DNA of 11,460 nt from a bacterium (lineage in GTDB: Bacteria > Verrucomicrobiota > Verrucomicrobiia > Methylacidiphilales > Verrucolacustridaceae). The DNA lies in the NCBI GenBank assembly GCA_009921985.1, contig RFWS01000029.1, forward strand, positions 1 through 11,460. The letters are read 5' to 3'. This document shows positions 6,785-11,460 of the stretch, piece by piece. Position numbers and translations under genes: made by a program. The notes under the pieces were generated by a model. That model made no database searches and was not told the origin of the DNA. It worked only from the letters and a program-made list of their open reading frames with translations. Each line of letters begins with the position of its first letter. The first letter of the stretch is position 1.

Positions 6785-7873
6785 TTAACGACTGCCCATC
6801 TGGGCGCGGTCCCGAAGATAGTGATCGGCCAACACCAACCAGGACATCGCTTCCACCATCGGCACGGCACGGGGTAGAACACAGGGATCATGTCGCCCCC
6901 GAGCCTTTAGCTCGGCCGACTTCCCCTTCACATCCACCGTTTTCTGGGCCTTGGAAATCGTCGCCACCGGTTTGAATGCCACGCGGAAAACAATGTCCTC
7001 CCCGTTGCTGATTCCACCCTGCACCCCTCCGCTCCGGTTGGTGCGCGTCCGCACCCGCTTCCCTTCCATATAAAATTCGTCGTTGTGCTCGGAACCGCGC
7101 AACCTCACCCCGAAAAAGCCGGAGCCGATCTCAAATCCCTTGCTGGCCGGCAAGCTCATCATCGCCTTGGCCAGATCCGCCTCCAATCGATCGAACACCG
7201 GCTCACCCAATCCGATCGGACAACCCTTGATCACACACTCCACAATCCCTCCGACCGAGTCTCCCTCAGAACGCACCCGCTCAATCAACTTGACCACCTC
7301 GGCTGCCTCTTTCGCATCCGGCCAACGCACCGGGTTGGATTCCACCTCCCGATACGACACCCCAACTGCCGGTGCACGCGCCGTGATCGTACCCACCTGC
7401 CGCACAAAGGCGGTCATCCGGAGTTTGGGTGCCAGTTGCCCAAACATTTTTTTGGCGATCGAACCCCCAATCACCCGGCCGATGGTCTCGCGTGCGGAGG
7501 TTCGGCCCCCGCCCTGCCAATTGCGGATCCCGAACTTGGCTTGGTAGGTGTAGTCCGCATGGCTCGGCCGGTACATCGTCTCCATCTCCCGGTAGGCCTC
7601 CGGCCTCGCATCCTCGTTGCGTACCCACACGGAAATCGGGGTGCCCAGCGTCTTCCCGCCGAACACCCCGGAAAGAATCTCGCAGCGATCGGCCTCCTTC
7701 CGGGGCGTCACAATCTTGCTTTGGCCGGGCCGGCGCCGATCCAGATCCGGCTGAATATCGTTCTCCGCAAGGGGGATTTGGGGCGGACAGCCATCCACGA
7801 CGGCACCTACCCCGCCGCCGTGGGACTCACCCCACGTCGTCACCCGATACAGATGCCCAAACGTATTGGCCAT
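6785..7873 (-). CDS. aroC: Chorismate synthase
   Basis: Converts 5-enolpyruvylshikimate 3-phosphate to chorismate, the last shikimate-pathway step, using reduced FMN. From the ATG at 7873 the protein has 362 residues, the family norm, and begins MANTFGHLYRVTTWGESHGG. That contains the first active-site His (GESHG) and is followed by VDGCPP. Next come RRRPGQSKIVTPRKE, YRPSHADYTYQAKFG with the second active-site His (family usually RPGHAD), and GGGRTSARETIGRV. GIVECVIKGCPIGLGEP follows, then SNGEDIVFRVAFKP and the closing GRHDPCVLPRAVPMVEAM. The frame stays open to ATG 7981, but the extra 36 residues have no family likeness and would run into aroK. Its stop lies 6 bp from the barrel gene's stop, and it diverges from aroK across 87 bp. 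All key motifs are intact. Confidence 0.96.
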   Translation of the reverse strand: MANTFGHLYRVTTWGESHGGGVGAVVDGCPPQIPLAENDIQPDLDRRRPGQSKIVTPRKEADRCEILSGVFGGKTLGTPISVWVRNEDARPEAYREMETMYRPSHADYTYQAKFGIRNWQGGGRTSARETIGRVIGGSIAKKMFGQLAPKLRMTAFVRQVGTITARAPAVGVSYREVESNPVRWPDAKEAAEVVKLIERVRSEGDSVGGIVECVIKGCPIGLGEPVFDRLEADLAKAMMSLPASKGFEIGSGFFGVRLRGSEHNDEFYMEGKRVRTRTNRSGGVQGGISNGEDIVFRVAFKPVATISKAQKTVDVKGKSAELKARGRHDPCVLPRAVPMVEAMSWLVLADHYLRDRAQMGSR

Positions 7874-7960
7874 GTCTGATCTTGCCCCGAAATCTCTTCC
7901 AACCCAAGCCTGCGAATGCCCCTTCTCGCTCTTTGGACCGGCCCCTGCCAAGATGGCTTC
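7874..7960. promoter_or_regulatory. Divergent aroC-aroK gap
   Basis: These 87 bp separate the two divergent starts and presumably hold promoters for both shikimate-pathway genes. I see no clear -35/-10 pair, inverted repeat or strong ribosome site in it. The assignment rests only on position. Confidence 0.3.
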
Positions 7961-8488
7961 ATGTCGAAAGTTCCCGGCCATCTTTGGCTCCTCGGACTAA
8001 GCGGATCAGGAAAAAGCACGGTGGGGGAAATTTTGGCCCGTGAACTTCACTTACCCTGGCGGGATACGGATGCCGAGATTACCCGGGAAGCCGGCGTGGA
8101 CATTCCGAAAATTTTTCAAACCGAGGGAGAAGAAGGATTCCGCAACCGGGAAAGCCGGATTTTGGGCAGGATTTCAACCGGCCCCACTTCGGTGGTTTCC
8201 TGCGGTGCGGGGATCGTCATGCGGCAAGCAAACCGGAACTTGCTGGCCTCCGCCGGCCTCCGAATCTACCTGAAAACGGATCCGGCCACCTTGGTGCGCC
8301 GCCTCCACGCCGCCCAGGACCGCCCCCTCCTGGCGGGGGGTTCCCGCGAAGAAACCCTCTGCCGGCAACTGGGCCAACGCGCCTTGTTTTATGAAGAAAG
8401 TGAAATTCAAATTGATGTCTCTGCCCTCCATCCCCAACAAACAGCCGCCGCCATCCGGGAGCGCCTGCCTGCCCCGTGGTCCCGCTAA
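7961..8488 (+). CDS. aroK: Shikimate kinase
   Basis: Phosphorylates shikimate with ATP to shikimate 3-phosphate, in the cytoplasm. From ATG 7961 it has 175 residues, as expected for the family. GLSGSGKST (12-20) is the P-loop and DTDAEI (35-40) holds the aspartates for Mg and shikimate. EEGFRNRES carries the shikimate-binding Arg61 and the following Glu, and DRPLLAG (120-126) is the lid with its Arg. The usual GGG substrate loop reads VVSCGAGIV (78-86), so the middle Gly is Ala and the preceding residue is Cys. The frame extends upstream to 7916, but those residues overlap the promoter gap and have no family likeness. It diverges from aroC, so two pathway genes share one intergenic region. 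Its last 13 bases overlap queG, suggesting co-transcription. A related kinase such as gluconokinase is less likely given FR...E and RPLL. Confidence 0.88.
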   Translation: MSKVPGHLWLLGLSGSGKSTVGEILARELHLPWRDTDAEITREAGVDIPKIFQTEGEEGFRNRESRILGRISTGPTSVVSCGAGIVMRQANRNLLASAGLRIYLKTDPATLVRRLHAAQDRPLLAGGSREETLCRQLGQRALFYEESEIQIDVSALHPQQTAAAIRERLPAPWSR

Positions 8489-9495
8489 ACGCAAACCAGA
8501 TCCTCCGTCAGGTAGCCGACCGGATCGGGTTGGATGCTTTCGGCATCTCACCGGTGCGGGCCCCCACCCATGCACCAGACTTTTATCAGTGGTTGGCCCA
8601 ATCGTTTCAGGGAGCCATGGACTGGATGGCTCGCAACCCACACATTCGCGCCGATCCCCAGGCCTACGACCCCAGCGCTCGTTCTCTCCTGGTCGCCGGG
8701 CTGTCCAGCCGGCAAACCAGCCCGGCCCTGCCCCGGGGACGTATCGCCGCCTACGCCCAGGGTTCCGACTACCATGATGTACTCCGGGAAAAACTTGAAT
8801 CCCTTGCCCAGGAAACCATCCAAAAATGGGGAGGAAAATTCCGAGTTTGCGTCGATTCTTCCCCGCTCCTGGAAAAACCCCTGGCCGCCCTTGCCGGAGT
8901 CGGTTGGCAGGGGAAAAACACCCTCCTGATCCACCGCCAACACGGACCTTGGCTCCTGTTGGGATGTCTCCTGACAGACCTACAACTTCCAACTGACCAA
9001 CCGGACTCGGACCACTGTGGTAGCTGTACCCGTTGCCTCGATGCTTGTCCGACCCGCGCCTTTCCCCGTCCCTACGTGCTGGACGCTCGCCGCTGCCTGG
9101 CTTACCTCACCATCGAAAACCCCGGCCCGATTCCCGAGGAATTTCGCCCGCTTCTCGGAGACCGTCTATTCGGCTGTGATGAGTGCCTCGAGGTCTGTCC
9201 TTGGAACCGCCACGCCCAAAACTCCCGGGAAATGAAGCTTACTCCCCGGCCTCGTCCCGATCTCCGGGAAATGCTTACCTGGGATGATCAGCGTTTCCGC
9301 TCGGAATTCCGTGGTACGCCAGTATTTCGGCTCAAACGAAATCGATGGCTGCGAAACATCAGCGTGGTCTTGGGCAACATCGGGACCGCGGAGGACCTAG
9401 CCGCCTTGGAAAAAGCCTCCCAAGAAGCCGATCCCCTTGTGCGGGAACATGCCCACTGGGCCGTTCAGCGGATCCGCGGTCGCACCGCAACTTAG
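8476..9495 (+). CDS. queG: Epoxyqueuosine reductase
   Basis: Reduces epoxyqueuosine to queuosine at the wobble base of GUN-anticodon tRNAs, the last step of the queuosine pathway, using cobalamin and two 4Fe-4S clusters. The 339 residues show AAYAQGSDYHDVL (91-103), VDSSPLLEKPLAALAG with the expected catalytic Asp127, and GWQGKNTLLI. Cluster ligands are CGSCTRCLDACP (Cys181, 184, 187, 191), RRCLAYLTIE (Cys207) and FGCDECLEVCPWN (Cys234, 237, 241), the complete set of eight. The C-terminal part has HEAT-like helices (LRNISVVLGNIGT, VREHAHWAVQRI). The start is GTG 8476 inside the end of aroK, with no good ribosome site, so translation is probably coupled to aroK. The stop TAG overlaps the convergent TPR gene's stop. 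No other queuosine gene is in the window. Confidence 0.95.
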   Translation: MVPLNANQILRQVADRIGLDAFGISPVRAPTHAPDFYQWLAQSFQGAMDWMARNPHIRADPQAYDPSARSLLVAGLSSRQTSPALPRGRIAAYAQGSDYHDVLREKLESLAQETIQKWGGKFRVCVDSSPLLEKPLAALAGVGWQGKNTLLIHRQHGPWLLLGCLLTDLQLPTDQPDSDHCGSCTRCLDACPTRAFPRPYVLDARRCLAYLTIENPGPIPEEFRPLLGDRLFGCDECLEVCPWNRHAQNSREMKLTPRPRPDLREMLTWDDQRFRSEFRGTPVFRLKRNRWLRNISVVLGNIGTAEDLAALEKASQEADPLVREHAHWAVQRIRGRTAT

Positions 9496-10322
9496 GGATT
9501 AGACGGCGTCGACGGAAGACTCCCGGATTTTTTACCTTCCTCCTTCTGCGTTTGGGGCAAAAGGGTCTGGAGTTCGCTGGTCTTGGTCTTGCCGTCTTGT
9601 TCGGGAATTTTTTCCGCCTGTTCCCCGGTCAAATACCCTTTCTCCACCAACGAATCCGCAAACGTCGCGTTGGCATCCGGGGGATAAATACGGTAGGCCG
9701 ACCCCACAAACTCCATCGCAGCCTCCTTGTCACCTTTGGCAAAGGCTTCGGCTGCCTTCGAAAAATAATAGATCGGACTGGATGGATTCGGTTGCAGGGA
9801 GGCGAGGAAGTTATCCGCCTTGGCCTTGTCCTGCCCCAAAAGGTCACAGAGATAGATCTTGTAAAGACCCAGATCGTTTTTGGGCTGGCTGTTGATGAAA
9901 ATCTGGAAACGCTCGCGCGCCTCCTTGTATTTGTTGTTCAGAAAAAGGACCTCTCCCAAGTTGAACTGCGCCATGGGAAGATCAGGCTGAAGCTTCAAGG
10001 CTTCCTCGAAAGCGGCTTGGGCCTTGGGCCAGTCCCTTTGCCGCGTATAAATCGCGCCCCGGAGATTGACGGTGTTGGCTTGTCCAGGTTTCGCCTGTTC
10101 TGCCAGATCCAGAAACTTAATGGCATTCTCCAGATCATTGCGGGAAAAAGCCTGCGCTGCCCGGACATACGTGATCTTGAACCTTTCTTCCGGTTCAGCG
10201 GGAAGATCATCTGTGCGTTTGACCGCGTCCAATGCGCCAGAGGAGCCACTGGAAGGCTTTTTCCCGCACCCCGCCCAAAGGATAGGCCACACTAACCCGA
10301 GGAAACACAAGGCCATGCGCAT
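9492..10322 (-). CDS. TPR-repeat lipoprotein
   Basis: Unnamed 276-residue protein. The N-terminus MRMALCFLGLVWPILWAGCG looks like a lipoprotein signal peptide with the modified Cys at 19; Trp at -3 is unusual, with Leu at -4. About four to five tetratricopeptide-like helix pairs follow: RAAQAFSRNDLENAIKFLDL, GAIYTRQRDWPKAQAAFEEA, NLGEVLFLNNKYKEARERFQ, and a weaker YYFSKAAEAFAKGDKEAA. The end is a charged, Ser/Pro-rich tail (KTKTSELQTL ... PSTPSNP). Such proteins are usually scaffolds at the membrane; a specific partner cannot be named. The ATG at 10322 is used, with a second ATG two codons on at 10316. Stop codons of this gene (TAA, 9494-9492) and queG (TAG, 9493-9495) overlap. It diverges from the epimerase. 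Confidence 0.8.
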   Translation of the reverse strand: MRMALCFLGLVWPILWAGCGKKPSSGSSGALDAVKRTDDLPAEPEERFKITYVRAAQAFSRNDLENAIKFLDLAEQAKPGQANTVNLRGAIYTRQRDWPKAQAAFEEALKLQPDLPMAQFNLGEVLFLNNKYKEARERFQIFINSQPKNDLGLYKIYLCDLLGQDKAKADNFLASLQPNPSSPIYYFSKAAEAFAKGDKEAAMEFVGSAYRIYPPDANATFADSLVEKGYLTGEQAEKIPEQDGKTKTSELQTLLPQTQKEEGKKSGSLPSTPSNP

Positions 10323-10328
10323 GGAATT

Positions 10329-10357
10329 CTTATCCCAGAAGTGTCACATCTTCTCAA
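10329..10357 (-). promoter_or_regulatory. Candidate sigma-70-type promoter of the TPR lipoprotein
   Basis: On the minus strand TTGAGA (10357-10352) is followed after exactly 17 bp by GATAAG (10334-10329), matching the consensus at five and four of six bases. The -10 box ends 6 bp before the ATG at 10322, so transcription would begin at or next to the start codon and give a leaderless mRNA. This fits the lack of a clear ribosome site. A chance match is possible. Confidence 0.3.
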
Positions 10358-10392
10358 TCCGATTTTCCCTTTCTTTTCAAAGCCCGGCAATT

Positions 10393-10396
10393 GAGG
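10393..10396 (+). promoter_or_regulatory. Ribosome binding site deciding the epimerase start
   Basis: GAGG lies 6 nt before ATG 10403 and 12 nt before the next in-frame ATG at 10409. It sits inside the TTG-initiated longer frame that opens at 10391, arguing against that start. Confidence 0.5.
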
Positions 10397-10402
10397 CAAA
10401 TC

Positions 10403-11302
10403 ATGCTCATGAAGTTTCTTGTGACCGGCGGCGCCGGTTTTATCGGTAGCCACCTCGTCCGCCGCCTCTCTGCCCGGGGCCCGGTCACCGTCCTCGATGA
10501 TTTCTCCTCCGGAAAAAAAGAAAACCTGGAAGGTCTCCCGTGCGCCCTCCTCCACGGCTCCATTCTCGATCCCGCCGCACTCGCCGAGGCCTGCGCCGGC
10601 GTCAGTCATGTGTTCCACCTCGCCGCCCTTGTCAGCGTGCCCGAATCCATTTCCCACCCTGCCCGCTGCCACGAAATCAACGTGGAAGGCACACGCCGGG
10701 TCCTCGCGGCCGCCACGACGGCGGGTGCCCAACGACTGGTTCTGGCTAGCTCCTGTGCCGTCTACGGAAATGAGCCCACCATGCCGAAAACGGAAACTTC
10801 CCCCACCGCACCCGCCAGCCCTTACGCCGAATCCAAGCTCGCCGGGGAAAAACTTTGCACCCAAGCCCAGCTGCCCGCTGTCGCCCTTCGCTTTTTTAAC
10901 GTCTATGGGCCCCGCCAGGATCCCCGCGGACCGTATGCGGCCGCTGTGCCCAGGTTCCTGGAGGCCGCCCGCGCCGGCATCCCGCTCACCATTTTCGGCG
11001 ATGGCCATCAGACCCGTGACTTTGTGTTCGTCGAGGACGTCATTGCCGCCCTCGAGCATGCGGCCCTTTCTCCCGCCATGTCGGGGGTCTACAACGTGGC
11101 CTCCGGCCGATCCGTCTCCGTTCTCCGCCTGGCTGAACTCATCCTCGCCCTCAGCGGTCTTCGCTCGGAAATCCGGCATGCCCCAGCCCGCCCGGGAGAC
11201 ATTCTCCACTCCTCCGCCTCCATTGAAAAAATCCGCGCCACCGGCTGGACTCCCTCCTTCGATCTCTCCGCCGGACTACAAAAAATCCTCTCCGCCCGCT
11301 GA
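10403..11302 (+). CDS. NAD-dependent nucleotide-sugar epimerase/dehydratase
   Basis: A 299-residue extended short-chain dehydrogenase, likely acting on a UDP-hexose such as UDP-glucose or UDP-N-acetylglucosamine for surface polysaccharide. The Rossmann glycine motif is VTGGAGFIGSHL (7-18), with Asp32 after the second strand for NAD. VFHLAALVSVPES, the catalytic Ser stretch LASSCAVYG (114-122) and the Tyr-x3-Lys pair SPYAESK (Tyr141, Lys145) are intact. RFFNVYGPRQDPRGPYAAAV (163-182) and IFGDGHQTRDFVFVEDV are the usual substrate-domain motifs. The NVYGPRQDP form recalls the UDP-GlcNAc 4-epimerase group (WbpP-like), but UDP-glucose 4-epimerase or a decarboxylase/dehydratase relative cannot be separated by eye. 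The ATG at 10403 has GAGG 6 nt upstream. The gene stands alone between the TPR gene and a tRNA, with no glycosyltransferase in view. Confidence 0.88.
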   Translation: MLMKFLVTGGAGFIGSHLVRRLSARGPVTVLDDFSSGKKENLEGLPCALLHGSILDPAALAEACAGVSHVFHLAALVSVPESISHPARCHEINVEGTRRVLAAATTAGAQRLVLASSCAVYGNEPTMPKTETSPTAPASPYAESKLAGEKLCTQAQLPAVALRFFNVYGPRQDPRGPYAAAVPRFLEAARAGIPLTIFGDGHQTRDFVFVEDVIAALEHAALSPAMSGVYNVASGRSVSVLRLAELILALSGLRSEIRHAPARPGDILHSSASIEKIRATGWTPSFDLSAGLQKILSAR

Positions 11303-11352
11303 CCTATCCTCCTGTTATCCTCCCTCCCAACCTGCCAAGCTAGGTTCATCCA

Positions 11353-11437
11353 GCCCGGGTGGTGGAATGGCAGACACAAGGGACTTAAAATCCCTTGGGG
11401 AGAAATCCCCGTGCGGGTTCGACCCCCGCCCCGGGCA
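11353..11437 (+). tRNA. tRNA-Leu (anticodon UAA)
   Basis: The acceptor stem GCCCGGG (11353-11359) pairs with CCCGGGC (11430-11436), and the discriminator is A11437. The anticodon stem AGGGA/TCCCT (11379-11383 with 11391-11395) encloses the loop CTTAAAA with anticodon TAA (11386-11388). A long variable arm, GGGGA-GAAA-TCCCC, marks a class II tRNA. The T arm is GCGGG-TTCGACC-CCCGC (11413-11429). No 3' CCA is encoded, so a CCA-adding enzyme is required. It decodes UUA and UUG. Confidence 0.96.
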
Positions 11438-11460
11438 CATCAGTTCCCTCCATGACCAAG

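Larger units (their letters stand above)
10323..10402. other. Divergent gap between the TPR lipoprotein and epimerase genes
   Basis: These 80 bp presumably hold promoters for both genes. The minus-strand candidate is listed separately, and GAGG at 10393-10396 serves the epimerase. No plus-strand promoter is obvious. Confidence 0.35.

Noticed and set aside
7085..7879. Long plus-strand open frame opposite aroC
   Set aside because: Arg/His/Pro-rich translation typical of the antisense of a GC-rich gene; aroC motifs fix the true strand.
7874..7981. aroC extended upstream to ATG 7981
   Set aside because: The added 36 residues lack likeness to chorismate synthases, which begin at MANTFGHLYRV.
9345..10295. 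Plus-strand open frame of 316 codons over the end of queG and the TPR gene
   Set aside because: It overlaps two genes with clear motifs or repeats and has no domain of its own.
10292..11209. Minus-strand open frame opposite the epimerase
   Set aside because: Glycine-rich composition and full overlap with an epimerase whose Rossmann and YxxxK motifs are intact.
11452..11460. ATGACCAAG at the right edge as the start of a new gene
   Set aside because: Only three codons are visible and no ribosome site precedes it; it may be real but cannot be supported.

Overview
The window is a compact, gene-dense piece of a GC-rich bacterial chromosome carrying core metabolic genes. I see no phage, insertion sequence, CRISPR array or defence system. 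Three features would fit a Gram-negative member of the Verrucomicrobiota or a related PVC lineage: the INHL...LPS...LFPG opening of the serine acetyltransferase, the EVFTPASL-type N-terminus of the shikimate dehydrogenase, and an archaeal-looking prenyl synthase. This assignment is inference from remembered family features, not from a search. A signal peptide plus outer-membrane beta-barrel protein and a lipoprotein support a two-membrane cell.

Layout. Positions 1-664 (+) hold the 3' part of a CruF-like (DUF422) carotenoid biosynthesis membrane protein. Convergent with it, with directly adjacent stop codons, is a minus-strand set read cysE (serine O-acetyltransferase), then a geranylgeranyl-diphosphate-type prenyl synthase, then crtB (phytoene/squalene synthase family). 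Divergent from cysE is a plus-strand pair, aroE (shikimate dehydrogenase) and a prepilin peptidase, overlapping by ATGA. The divergent gap contains a perfect inverted repeat. After an AT-rich gap (5339-5482) comes an unrecognised secreted protein with a C-terminal outer-membrane barrel. It faces aroC (chorismate synthase, minus). Divergent from aroC are aroK (shikimate kinase) and queG (epoxyqueuosine reductase), which overlap. queG runs into the stop of a minus-strand TPR lipoprotein. Divergent from that lipoprotein is a UDP-sugar-type epimerase, followed by a tRNA-Leu(UAA).

How the genes work together. The left end makes carotenoid: the prenyl synthase would supply GGPP, CrtB would condense two molecules to phytoene, and the CruF-like protein would act late, probably as a hydratase on the chain end. 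Three of the seven shikimate-pathway enzymes (AroE, AroK, AroC) lie within about 5 kb in three transcription units, a loose cluster rather than one operon. The rest (prepilin peptidase, QueG, TPR lipoprotein, epimerase, tRNA) have no evident link to these pathways.

I found no clearly undescribed system. The points most worth a second look are the orphan barrel protein and its AT-rich surroundings, the altered second aspartate motif with archaeal-type features in the prenyl synthase, the inverted repeat between cysE and aroE, and active-site or metal-site departures in the shikimate kinase and prepilin peptidase.
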